Below are positions 32,989-43,589 of a stretch of DNA of 64,000 bases, piece by piece. Position 1 is the first letter of the stretch; each line of letters starts with the position of its first letter. Source of the DNA: Diphasiastrum complanatum (lineage: Eukaryota; Streptophyta; Lycopodiopsida; Lycopodiales; Lycopodiaceae); contig CM055101.1 of NCBI GenBank assembly GCA_029204225.1, positions 4,653,246 through 4,717,245 of the forward strand, in the 5' to 3' direction. A program made the position numbers and the translations under genes. Below the pieces are notes generated by a model. That model was given only the letters and a program-made list of their open reading frames with translations, was not told the origin of the DNA and did not search any database.

Positions 32989-34182
32989 TTAGGGTGCTTT
33001 GTCATCACAAAGAACACATGAGATATGCTCCTCTTTCCCTTGAAATGTGAGCCACATGGGCTCAACCATGTTTCTTGAGTTTCTTTTTGGAATCACAACT
33101 TGAGAAGGTCTCTCCTCCTCAATCCTTGGCACACTTGAACCTTGAGATGATTCTTTAAGATCCACTTTATGGTACTCCTTGATGGAAATCCGATACCTCC
33201 ATGTTTCATAATGATCACAACAATCATGACCATTCAATATGCACTTCCTATGATTATCAAGATTACTTATGTTAGAAACATAAGTCCAAAAATCACCACA
33301 GCTTGGCATGATTTTTCTAATATTGAAATCAAAAGGTATTTCCATCTCAATAAGGCTAACTACTTGCTTATGGATATAAGTGTCCACTTTGGATGCTTGA
33401 ATTATTCTCATAAGAAGTTTACAACTTGTCTTTAAGATTGAAAACTTACAATTTTCATCTTTATGAATGAACACATCATTCATGATCTTATTGAAACCAA
33501 AAGAATCTACATTATTAAGACATTTCCATTTTATTGACTTCATATCCATTGTAAGTTTACAAGGAAAACATGTTTTGTTATACTTTAAGGCATCACACTC
33601 AACTAGTATTGTCTTAATCCACCTTTGAGATACAAAAATCTCTTCAAAGCAAAATAGTTCTTCATAAGTTGACATGAGAGCATAAATGAAACTATTTTTA
33701 TTTTGTGATTGCTCCTCCTTATTCTTGATTGATTTCTCTTGGATCATAACAATAATTTTGAACTTATCTAAAGTTTCAAGCAAAATACTTTTTAAGGACA
33801 TGAAATAAATCCAAGTTGCTTTCATGAAAGTGACATCTATCTTTGCATCTTGAACCAAACAATGCACTTTCAAATAAGAAATTTAAAAAGGTTTGACATG
33901 TGTTGTGATGGACTCTTGAAGACAAATCTTGCAAGGCCTTGTGAGACTCCAAGTCTCATTCACCTTTCCACAAAGGAAACACCTTTCCTTGGACTTGTCC
34001 TTCTTGTATTTGCATTTCGAACTTGAAGGTCCATCATTCACCTCGGCTCCCTTGCTTTGGTAATCCTTGGATGGCTTGGTCTTCTTTTTGTAGCATCTTG
34101 AGAAAAAATATCCTCCCTTGCCACAAAGGTTGCACTTAAGATCCTTACTTGCCTTCAATAGGATGCCACCTATTGATGCCAT
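32989..34182 (-). pseudogene. Compact copia-derived ORF: gag start, zinc knuckle, diverged integrase, hinge
   Basis: From ATG 34182 (MASIGGILLKASKDL, a copia gag start) one frame runs 398 codons to 32989 with a single TAA at 33883-33885. It jumps straight to a zinc knuckle (CNLCGKGGYFFSRC), a Lys-rich stretch, a second Cys cluster (CFLCGKVNE) and a GAG-pre-integrase-like CxxC (RPCKIC). The following 294 codons keep integrase landmarks weakly (TWIYFMSLKS near the DDYTRYTWIYLL position) and end in a copia hinge (NSRNMVEPMWLTFQG). The DNGGEY-type and Glu motifs are not recognisable. No protease, RT or RNase H is encoded. It is best read as an internally deleted, strongly diverged copia derivative that kept its frame. 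Confidence 0.55.
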
Positions 34183-34338
34183 GATAAGACAAAAACCTTG
34201 TGATATGAACTTAAAAATATAATTTGTGACTCTCAAGAAACTAGATTGGAACATATTCAATAATCTAGAAGGATCTACAATAGATCTAGCTGTTAAAATT
34301 GAAAAACAATCCATATTAATTTCTTGGCTTGCTACAAA

Positions 34339-35084
34339 TGTTGTACCATGCAAGTATGTAGCTCATTAATGCAAAATGCCAAGTTTGGCCTACATAGAAC
34401 TCGAGCTACATGGTTATGTATTATCTAGTTTGATAAATGCAACTTGCATATAGTTTGTAGACATCGAATTAGCATGCTTATGCTTGTAGAAACTCGTGGC
34501 AACTCACATGCATTAATTGTAAGTGATCCATAGTGACATGCAAGGCATGCACAAAGTTTAATGGACACATGCATGATGATTTGGACATTTCTAGTTAGAA
34601 CTAGTACACTTGTAAAAAGTTGGTAGAATTTCATGCATGACAAGTGACAAATGTCGCATAGACTCTAGATGTCACTTTAGATGTCATTTTGGAATGGATA
34701 GATATGATTCTACCTCGAGCTACCTCAATCTCCATAAATATGTGTAGCTCTCCACACAGTCTATGATGAAGAACCAAAGTTTTGTAGCTATCTCATGTCA
34801 TTTTGGATCTAAACAAATATTGCTTGTTATCTCTCTAGCTCTCTCTCTCTCTAACTCGTGTTGAGGCTAATGCTCATACATTGAAATCTTGTATTTTTTC
34901 ATTCTTTGATCATTGCTATTATATTCTGTTGATTAGCATGCTAGATTGTGGATTAGCCATTTCTTCTGAACTAGATTTTGTTAATCAATCTAGAATCAGG
35001 TTATAGTGCCAATCACAAAGCTTAATTAAGATCAGTCACTCTTGTGGACATTCCCCGCACGTGTGAATTCTGGAAATTTTGTCA
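34339..35084 (+). repeat. Copia-5 5' LTR (outer end tentative)
   Basis: The inner end GAAATTTTGTCA at 35084 is fixed by the PBS. The outer end is placed at TGTTGTACC because related LTRs here start TGTTG. A TATA-like CCATAAATATG lies near 34732-34742, followed by a CT-rich stretch as in Copia-4. GCACGTGTGAATTC lies at 35057-35070. Confidence 0.6.
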
Positions 35085-35097
35085 TGGTATCAGAGCC
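35085..35097 (+). promoter_or_regulatory. Copia-5 primer binding site
   Basis: TGGTATCAGAGCC directly after the LTR. Confidence 0.95.
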
Positions 35098-35842
35098 ACA
35101 TTAAGCTTTGCATGCTAACAACTCTGATTGTACAAGAAACTGAGAGCTAAATCAAGCAAAAAAATAGTTTTGCACTTTCTCTGAAGTGTATTTGGATCAA
35201 ATCGGACTTGAACTGAATTTTTAGACCTGAATTGAGGAAGTACGGAATTTTGGAATTCCGCACGTGTGAAGATCAGAGTTTTTCAGTCCCTTTGTTCTCC
35301 TTACTCATAGATCCAAAGATAACAGTGTTATAGCTTGATGGAAAGCATTTGATCTGTACTTTCCATAGAGATTGAAATCAAATCAATCTGATGTGTCTAG
35401 CAAGAGTTATAAGCTCTTAAAGAGGATAGGGATAGGTCCAAAATCCGAGTGACAGCATTTTGATTTGATTCAATTATACTTTGTTCTGAATCCATTGTTT
35501 TGAGCATCCAACACAAGAAACTGTAGATCAAGACTGAGTTTGAAGTATTAGAACACCCTTTGAGCCTTCTGAGTGTCAATAGTGTTTTCTTTTGAAGCAT
35601 TTCACATGTGCCAAAAGTAGAATTCAAACCAGCCAAAGTGTCTCAAACCACTTTTTGTGTCTGATCTAGAAAACTTGTCTTGTGGAATATTTGAGATTCA
35701 TCTCAAATATAGTTGCAAGTGTTTCACATAGGAAGGTAGTTCAACCCTGAAAATACCTATAGTAGAGAGAGTAGCAACTCTAAGTCTGATAGGAACAAGC
35801 TCAAACATATCTCAATCCAATAACTAAGAAGTCTTCATTATA
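35098..35842 (+). other. Copia-5 5' leader
   Basis: About 745 bp, no ORF. TACGGAATTTTGGAATTCCG precedes CACGTGTGAA at 35261-35270, paralleling the Copia-4 leader near 29300-29332. Confidence 0.7.
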
Positions 35843-38250
35843 ATGGCATCTCAAAGAGGATATCTTCTAGAAGCCAGTGAAAGACTAAACACTTCTAGTT
35901 ACTCAATTTGGAAGTTAAGAATGGAGTCTATTTTGATTCTCCAGGATGTTATGGATATTGTGCTTGGTGTTGAGGAGGAGCCTCAAGCACAGGTTGAAAT
36001 TCCTAAATATAAGAAGAGAGCTAGAATGGCTCTACATTTCATTAAGATGAATGTATCTAATGAAATTTTGAGAGAGATAGGATCTTGCACTACAACCAAA
36101 GAAGCTTGGGATGCATAAAGACCATCTATGAAGCAAAGAATACTTCTAGAATACTCACTCTTAGGAATTAGATTTTTCAAAGTTTCCAAAGAAGTGAAGA
36201 GAGTGCATCTAACTATGTTCTGAGTTAAAGATTTACATAGAGAGCTTTCTTGTGTTGGTGTTACCATTAACCAAGTTGAGCTAGTTCAAGTCATACTGAA
36301 TGGCTTGAGAGATGACTATGATAATCTTGTTCAGTCTTTTGCTATTAAGGAGGAGTTACCTAATCTAGAAACTCTCCAAGGAATTCTTATTTTTGAAGAA
36401 TCTAGACAAAGCTATAAACTCTCCAGGATGAACAAACTTGAACATGGTGGAAGTGACAAAGCCCTCTTTGTCAAAGGCAAGCAGAAAGGAAGGAGTAAGA
36501 ACCAATTCTCTCAAGCATACAACAAAAACAAAGCCAAAGATCGAGATCAAGATGGTGAAGAGGATGAACCTTGGAAACAAGGAAGAAGGACTATCCAAGC
36601 TCAAGCAAAGGGATCATGGTTGGATACTCATCCACCAAGAAGGCCTATGGAGTCTTTATACTCTTTACTTCAAAGGTTATTGAGACAAGAGATGTTATTT
36701 TTCATGAAGATCAACATTTAACCTTGGAAAGGGTCGAGATCAAGGCATCTCAAGATGCATCACCTACTATCTCTATTGAAGACAATCAAGATGTGATGGG
36801 GTCGAGGTTTGAGGAGACTCCTCATGTATTCTCACCAAGAAGATCTTTGAGAGAGAGATCTGAGCCTAAGAGGCTCACATACATTGACAAAGGCAAGCAA
36901 GTGGACCTTGATTCCACCAATTATGATTTTTTCATATCACATGAAGAGCCAATGTGTGTTGAAGATGCACTCCATTCAAAGGAGTGTTTAAGCTATGGAG
37001 CAAGAGTATTATGCATTGATCACCAACAACACTTGGGAGCTTGTGGATCCTCTATCCAACAAGCATATTATTGGTTGCAAGTGGATGTTTTGAATTAAGT
37101 ACAATCATGATGGCACCATCAACAAGTACAAAGCAAGGCTTTGTGCAAAAGGATATCCAAGGCCTTGATTATGAAGAGACCTTTGCACCTATTGCAAAGA
37201 TGGTGACAATAACGATCATCATATCTATTGCTTGCCATTTCAAATAGAAGGTGTTCCAATTGGATGTTTCGAATGCATTTCTCAATGGATATCTTGAAGA
37301 GGAAATCTATACGGAGAAACCTCAAGGATTCATCAAGGATAAATCAAAAGTTTTCTTGATATTCAAAAGTCTTTATGGACTCAAGCAAGCACCAAGATCA
37401 TGGTATGCTAGACTCAACTCCTTTCTTATCTCACTAGGATTTATTCGAAGTGACTATGATCCTTCCATGTATCTAAAGTTTGTTGCTAGTGATCTTGTCA
37501 TTCTTCTCATTTATGTAGATGACATTATCCTATGTGTGCTGCATCAAATTAGTTGAAGAGACTAAAATTGCACTTTGAGGAGAGTTTAAAATGCAAGATC
37601 TAGGAGAGATCCGTTATATCTTAGGCCTAGAGATTGACTTTCATGATGATTATGCCTTTATATGTCAATCTAGATATGCTCTATCAATGTTGAAAAAGTT
37701 TCATATGGAGAGTTGTAAGAGCATTGATACACCAATGGAGCATGTTGTAAAAGATCCTAACAAGGGAGATGAAAGATCCTTCGAGGACATCACCCTTTTT
37801 AGGAGTCTTATTAGCTCCTTAATTTGCTTAACCATTACTAGGCCCGACTTGAGCTATTGTGTGCACAAGTTGAATCAATCTATACAAGATCCCAATATGC
37901 ACCATTGGAATTCGGCCAAGAGAGTGCTAAGGTACATATCTTCATCTCATGATTATGGTTTTCTCTATAAAAGTGAAGATCTATCCATTATTGGCCACTC
38001 GGATTCGTCTTTGCAAGTGACAAAATGTATCAAAAATCCACAAGTGCATATACTATATTTTTTGGTGGAAATCTCATGTATTGGACTTCCAAAAAGCACG
38101 ATACCATCTTTCTCTCATCATGTGAGGCCAAGTATAAAGCAGTAACTACAACAACAAAAGAAGTGCCCTGGATCAAGAGGATATTAGCAGCTCAGATGCA
38201 ATAAGGAGGAGGATTTGCCATTGATCAAATGTGACAACATCTCGGCCATA
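35843..38250 (+). pseudogene. gag-pol: Copia-5 gag-pol remnant
   Basis: Gag opens at 35843 (MASQRGYLLEASERLNTSSY) and is broken near 36116 and 36225. 36305-36570 holds the gag C-terminal half (YDNLVQSFAIKEELPNLETL). Near 36575 it jumps to the integrase C-terminus (SSSKGIMVGYSSTKKAYGV), losing zinc knuckle, protease and integrase core. The hinge RRSLRERSEPKRLTYIDKGK and RT follow in pieces: DYEETFAPIAKMVTI, LDVSNAFLNGYLEEEIY, LLIYVDDIILC, ILGLEIDFHDDYAFICQSRY, SLICLTITRPDLSYCV. RNase H is frameshifted after GHSDSS and ends near 38250. Confidence 0.9.
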
Positions 38251-39139
38251 ACCAGTTCTCAGGTCACTACAACTGTCCAACTGGGATAATGCCTTTCTAC
38301 AGTCAAAAATTCCTTTCACAGACTTTAACAAGTAAAGCAAGATTTTTTTGACTTTTGCAGAATCCAAACAGTTGCAAAAATTGTATAAACCAGGATTTCA
38401 GAAAATCAGGCCACGCAATACCTTATTTATCAAGTTTGATTCTTAAACATGGTTGTAAGATTGTTTCATACTAGAGAATTGAGAGCTTTGCAATTTCATT
38501 CTATGTCTTTGGTTTGCATGCTTCACATAAGGATCAAAATTAGAGAAATAACTTCAATCCCTTACATGTAATGATTTGATTAAAGAAACAACATCACTAA
38601 TTGCTTATACAACTGGATAAATTGACCATTAGCAATTTATCAATAAACAGAATTAGTTATGCATGAATTGAATTCCCCCAAAACATTATGAATCTTTACA
38701 ACTATCAAAATTCTCTATGTTATGCAAATTCGTACAACAATCAAGTGATTCACTAAATGCAAATCATTCTACATGAATTGAAAATCTTCTCGAAACAAAA
38801 TCAAAAAATTCAGAATGAAATTACCTGACTAAGTCTTAGCTTCTCCTTCAAAATCAAAACATGATGATAACAATTCAGCATGTCACCCAACAATTTTGAA
38901 GAGCTCCAAAAATGAACAATTCCAAGTCCCAAACCTTGTTTAAACTCCATTTAGTGTGTTTTGGGCCTCAAAAGGATATTCGTTACTTTCGGGTCACATC
39001 CAGTATGACGTGGCATAACTAACACTTTGTTTCACTGAAGTACTGTGTATCCAAGACTAGGAGTATATTGTATCCGATGTACTGGTCATGGACATAACAT
39101 GCAACATACAAGCACATATCAAAAGAACAAAGAAGCAAG
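38251..39139. other. Spacer with no identifiable gene
   Basis: AT-rich, stops in all frames, no recognised motif. Confidence 0.55.
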
Positions 39140-39470
39140 CTCGACGAAAATATCTTCATGAAGCAACCTAAAGGATTCGAAGACCCCGACAATCAACAAT
39201 ATGTTTGTTTGTTACATCAATGTATTTATGGTTTGAAGCAGGCATCACGAGCTTGGTACAAGAAGCTGGACAATCTTCTAAAGTTTCTAGACTTTGTTCC
39301 TACTCAACCAGATTGTAATGTATATATAAAAAGAGTAGGAAGAAGCTTTGTGATTCTGACTATTTTTGTAGATGACTCCCTGATGATGGGAAACTTCTTG
39401 ATGCTAATCAAGGAGACGAAGGGTTAGATATCTGCAAGTTATGAAATTACAGATTTGGGAGAAGTATAAG
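39140..39470 (+). pseudogene. pol: Copia reverse transcriptase fragment
   Basis: Encodes KQPKGFEDPDNQQYVCLLHQ, CIYGLKQASRAWYKKLDN, QPDCNVYIKRVGRSFVILTI and the catalytic region FVDDSLMMG (a YVDD variant), then EITDLGE before a stop. Type and motif PDCNVY ally it with Copia-1. The upstream RT and gag are missing. Confidence 0.85.
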
Positions 39471-40739
39471 TTTGTATTGTATAATTAAAAATTTGACATT
39501 TTGAATAGACATTTGAAAGTTACAATAAATTGATAAGATTTGTTGATGATTATAACTTTGTTATATTAGACAACATAGTTCATGATTGATTATAGATGTG
39601 AATCTATATTTTTTGTTCAATACGGTTTTAAATGATTTTGTTTGAGAGGAAGTAAAAAACTGAAAAATTACATCATGATTTCATCGATTAGTAATGTTTT
39701 ATATCATACAAAGAAATGGGAGAGGAATTAGTCTATGTTGGAGTGATTATTAGTTTACAAATGATTGTCAAAATGTGATTTCATTTAGCGATGAGTTTGC
39801 AAACGACTTTGTAACATAAGAAGTTTAAAATAATGTCGATTTGTTAGAAATGGAAATTATTACATGTAGTGAAACACAACAACTTGGTTGCTCAAAGCAA
39901 CAAGTCGCCTACGGATTAGGTGCAAGGATGCAATGTAAAGAAAGAAATTGGAGAGGGATTCTAGAAAATGTAAAAGATAGCTAATGTTTCAAAGTATAGT
40001 TCAAATATATTTTCTTTGAATGCATGTGTGGAAATCAATGTTAAGGAGATTGTATTTATTATTTTATGAGCAATGAATGTTGTTTTGGTGGCTATTCATT
40101 TTGTCTTAACAAATTTCAAATATTTTTTGTACGTAGTAGTTTTGTTCCAATTCTCATACTTTTCCAAATTTGACCCACAAATAAACCACCTCTACTATTG
40201 GGATGCACGTCATATACTTGAATTGCTTGATCTAGAAATGAATGTGTTGGACTAGTTTCTTTTGTTGTTTCTTGACTATTGTCAATTATTTGGAAGGGAG
40301 GCTTTAGATTGCACCAAAATCAATATGTTACTTTCATCACACTTTTTTGGAAACTTATTCTTGTAAAAATTATAGATCCAAAACACAACTAATGGATCTA
40401 AGATCTTGGGCCAATTTGGTATGCACATCTAGATTTAGTAACAAGATAGGATTCATCAAGATTAGCATGCTAGAGTTGCATAAATCACTAAGATCTGATC
40501 ATGAACATGGAAATATAGTATGGTACCATCCCTGTCCATACAACAATAGCAGACTTTATTTCACACATGTGGAACCTATATCAACCATAAAATCAACATT
40601 CTACACATAGAAAACCAAGATATCAAGAGATAAACAAATGAGATGGACATAGAAACTCAAGAGATGAATTCTCCATATGAAATGAGAATACAATGATATG
40701 TTTTCCATGCCAGTACTGCTATTTATAGCTATCAAAAAT
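39471..40739. other. Spacer with no identifiable gene
   Basis: It lies between two copia scraps (RT at 39.1-39.5 kb and RNase H end at 41.0 kb) that could once have been one element. No coding motif is visible. TTCACACATGTGGAACC occurs near 40560. Confidence 0.5.
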
Positions 40740-40930
40740 TATCCTACTCTAACCACACCTAGATTAATCGCATCTAACTATCCACCCTACTTTAACCACA
40801 AGCATGAAAAGGAAGAATAGATTATAAGGATGGAGGTGCTTACATTCTACACTCTCTAATCTCTCGAAAATCAACAACAACATGCAAAAGCAAGAAGAAT
40901 CACATGGAAAACAAATGCTAAATACAAAAA

Positions 40931-40973
<43 letters not shown>

Positions 40974-41012
40974 AGGAAGCAAGGATGTTCTAATCACATT
41001 TGGGCACACATA
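40740..41012 (-). repeat. Fragment of a Gypsy-1-type LTR with (GA)19
   Basis: Matches Gypsy-1 3' LTR positions about 16011-16320 along its length (ATCCTACTCTAACC..., CATCTAACTATCCACCC..., GCAAGGATGTTC...). The microsatellite here is only about 38 bp (40934-40971), against 90 bp in Gypsy-1. Neither LTR terminus is present. Confidence 0.9.
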
Positions 41013-41252
41013 GACAACACATTTGTTATTTATCTGACAAAAGACCCAGTGTTTCATTCCATAATGAAACACATCATCATCAGGTATCACTTGATTAGGG
41101 ATCTGGTTGAGAAGGACAAGCTGAAGACCGCCTTCATACCAACAAAGCATATGGTAGTTGATATTTTCACAAAGCCTCTAAACAAGGCAGTGTTTGAGAG
41201 CCAAAGGTCAAGCTTGGGAATCAGCAAAATACCTGCTTTGAGAGGGAGCTGA
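41013..41252 (+). pseudogene. pol: Copia RNase H C-terminal fragment
   Basis: Encodes DPVFHSIMKHIIIRYHLIRD, then FIPTKHMVVDIFTKPLNKA and a stop at 41252, the standard copia polyprotein end. It is followed by a purine-rich GAGAGGGAGCTGAAG that may be the PPT. It could be the tail of the element whose RT is at 39.1 kb. Confidence 0.85.
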
Positions 41253-42117
41253 AGAAACTTTGAGTTTCTACTTCTTCAAAGCTCTAGTATTTTTCTGTCT
41301 CTCCTTATAGTTTTTTCGGGCTAAGCCGACATATTAGATGAGGACGAAACCGACGAATCGGGCATCCACAAGCCAAGCCCAAGACGAGTTGTCGAGCATG
41401 GACGAACTATCGAACCTCAGCTACTCGGGCGTGAAATTTTTCAAGCTATCACGATCCATCGCCGCCATGCAACATTAACAAAGATGTAGTTAACAGATGT
41501 TTAGCTAAACTGTTAGCTAATCAAATCTTGTAATCTAATCCAATATGATATATGTATTGGATAGACAAGAGTAGAATAGTGTCCTGAACATTACACTCAG
41601 TGAGGTGCGTATCAAGGAAACAAGATAGTTTTAGTTGTAGCTAGTTCATTCGTGAGAAAGAACACCTTTCTCACGCCGACACGTTGATCTGGGAAATAGA
41701 CAGCGCTCAAAGAAATTGTTAATGTATACTCAATTTTGATAATACAAACGAGTTACAATTTTCTGCTCAATGTGTGCAATCTCTGAATGTTGTGATGCTT
41801 ATTCATTTTATCAGTAGATATATTTCTACTGTCATTAGACATTATCATATGTTCATAAACTCATTGTCAGATTAGCTATCTGATGTTTGGAGGATGACTG
41901 ATCGCGGTTTGAAGCAGTAACTTTGTCCGACAGATCGGCTCCATCTAAGCTCTACATCGATGAGTCCGGATTGTTCGTCTATCCCATCAGTGTACGCAAA
42001 GCAATCCGAAAACATAATCACCAACATATCTTACAACTCCGACGACAACAAGAGAGCATCTAGCTTATCATCTAATGCCCAGAAGAAGATCTTGGACAGC
42101 ACTGAAGACTCCTAGCG
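41253..42117. other. Possible LTR remnant and spacer
   Basis: Follows a copia 3' end and PPT-like tract, so part may be that element's 3' LTR; no paired LTR is present to confirm it. No gene seen. Confidence 0.4.
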
Positions 42118-43386
42118 TCAATAATAGAGTCTGAACAGGGTTGGAAAATAGTGGCCGACTTCACTAGGGCCCTCAACTGGTTCATGGTCGACACGGCTAA
42201 CTCTCCAGACCCCATCATACTGGAAGTCTATTACAACATGGAGACGCTTCTGACAGCCGCAAAAGTGGATACAAGGTGGGACATGTAATTCAGCGAGTAT
42301 TGTTTCAATCCCAATAAAGCCTTCAAGATGTCGTCTTCGCATTTTGGTTCTTCTTGTCTGCAAGCTGCCTTCCTCTTCATTCTCATTGTCCTCACTGCTC
42401 GATGGGACATCTTCATAATCCTCCATCTTTTTTTTTTTTCTTTTGTATTTTGGATGGTGGTGGGCTATTTGATTCCGTCTCTGAGTCAGGAGCCGATTTG
42501 CTTGTAGTGACTTTTTTTCTCTACATCTTTGCTGGTGTGGTGTCAACAGGCCCAGATGTCCATGGAGACGATCTCTCTTGACGCTTTTTTTTCTTGAGCT
42601 CACGTGAAGCAGCAACAGGTTGTCGTGATGTTGAGCCTGAGGGAGAGGCTATGGAAGGTGTGTAACCTCTGATAGCAACAGCATCTTGTGGCACCAAGGC
42701 AAGCTTGAGATCTAACTTGTTCTGACTCTTGGCTATGTCGAAAAGGATGTAGCCCAAAGAGGTGACTGGGGCTCTTTTCTTCAAGGAAGTTATCAGTTGT
42801 CTGGAGATGATTCCAGCCTAGTTATGCATGTTTTGTTGGCCCTCATATAATTCTCCTAGCATGGCAAATTTCTGGAGAGGGATCGTCATCAGGTCTACCT
42901 TCCTTGTAAGTGTATACTTCGTCAGGTATGCACATGCAGCTGCAAACTCTTTGCACTTGATTGCCTCTAGCAGAATGCCATCTTTGTTTTTCCACTTGCT
43001 CCACACTGGTATTGAGGAATTTGGCATAAGGTTGTTGCAACATGTTGGTCAGATTCACTTGTTTCTCTTTGTGTCCACTTGGAAATCCAAAAGTTGTGAG
43101 GTTATTGCCAGCTAGATAGACATATAGCTCCAAATTTTGCAAGTCAACTCAAAATATATGTCAATGCCAAGGCATTACACTTTGTGACAACAACATTCAA
43201 CTTGTACAATCCACAAGTTTTTTTTTCTCCTAAAGCCATCAACAATCACTTTGAAGCCTTGTTTCACATCCTTGATCTGATATTTTTTGTTGTTGAACTC
43301 TACCTTCAACTTATGATCCGTCATCGTACCAATATGACACATGGCATCAATCTATTGATTGCATGAGCCACATCTTTTGGTTAGGT
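42118..43386 (-). pseudogene. Extra ORF, diverged copy B (non-gag, non-pol)
   Basis: Minus-strand frames run MTDHKLKVEFNNKKYQIKDV (about 43325), then NNLTTFGFPSGHKEKQVNLT, NKDGILLEAIKCKEFAAACA (about 42970), RKVDLMTIPLQKFAMLGELY and QLITSLKKRAPVTSLGYILF. Segments follow the order of copy A at 47.37-50.2 kb: KFYITYQGATHKVRVTEA, TNDGYLLEAIIEPSIHAAVQ, DLRKDCITSQILHRIVES, GELKRAIKGNTK. The C-terminal part is acidic and Lys/Arg-rich (EDVPSSSEDNENEEEG). Frame changes and stops break it. It carries no gag, protease, RT or integrase motif. The homology to copy A is my reading by eye. Confidence 0.5.
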
Positions 43387-43589
43387 GTCACATCCCATGT
43401 GTAGAGGATAGCTCACATGTGTGGAATAAGCTGAAGTAGACGAATTTTCACTTCTAGAAGATTTTCAAGTAGATCTCCATATAGAAGGAAAATGGACCAA
43501 AAGTGCTCAAAATAGAAGGTTTTGTCCAAGTGTCAGTATTGCATGATGAATCATCATATGACAAAGCACCTTCACACATGTGGGATCAA

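Larger units (their letters stand above)
34339..38250 (+). mobile_element. Copia-5: deleted Ty1/copia element
   Basis: 5' LTR, PBS and leader are followed by gag, then a large internal deletion, integrase C-terminus, RT and part of RNase H. Homology ends near 38250 inside RNase H; no 3' LTR was found. It is closest to Copia-4 by gag and RT sequence. Confidence 0.85.

Noticed and set aside
33873-34353. Start of the compact copia derivative at 34353
   Set aside because: Residues before 34182 have no gag similarity, whereas MASIGGILLKASKDL at 34182 matches other copia gag starts.
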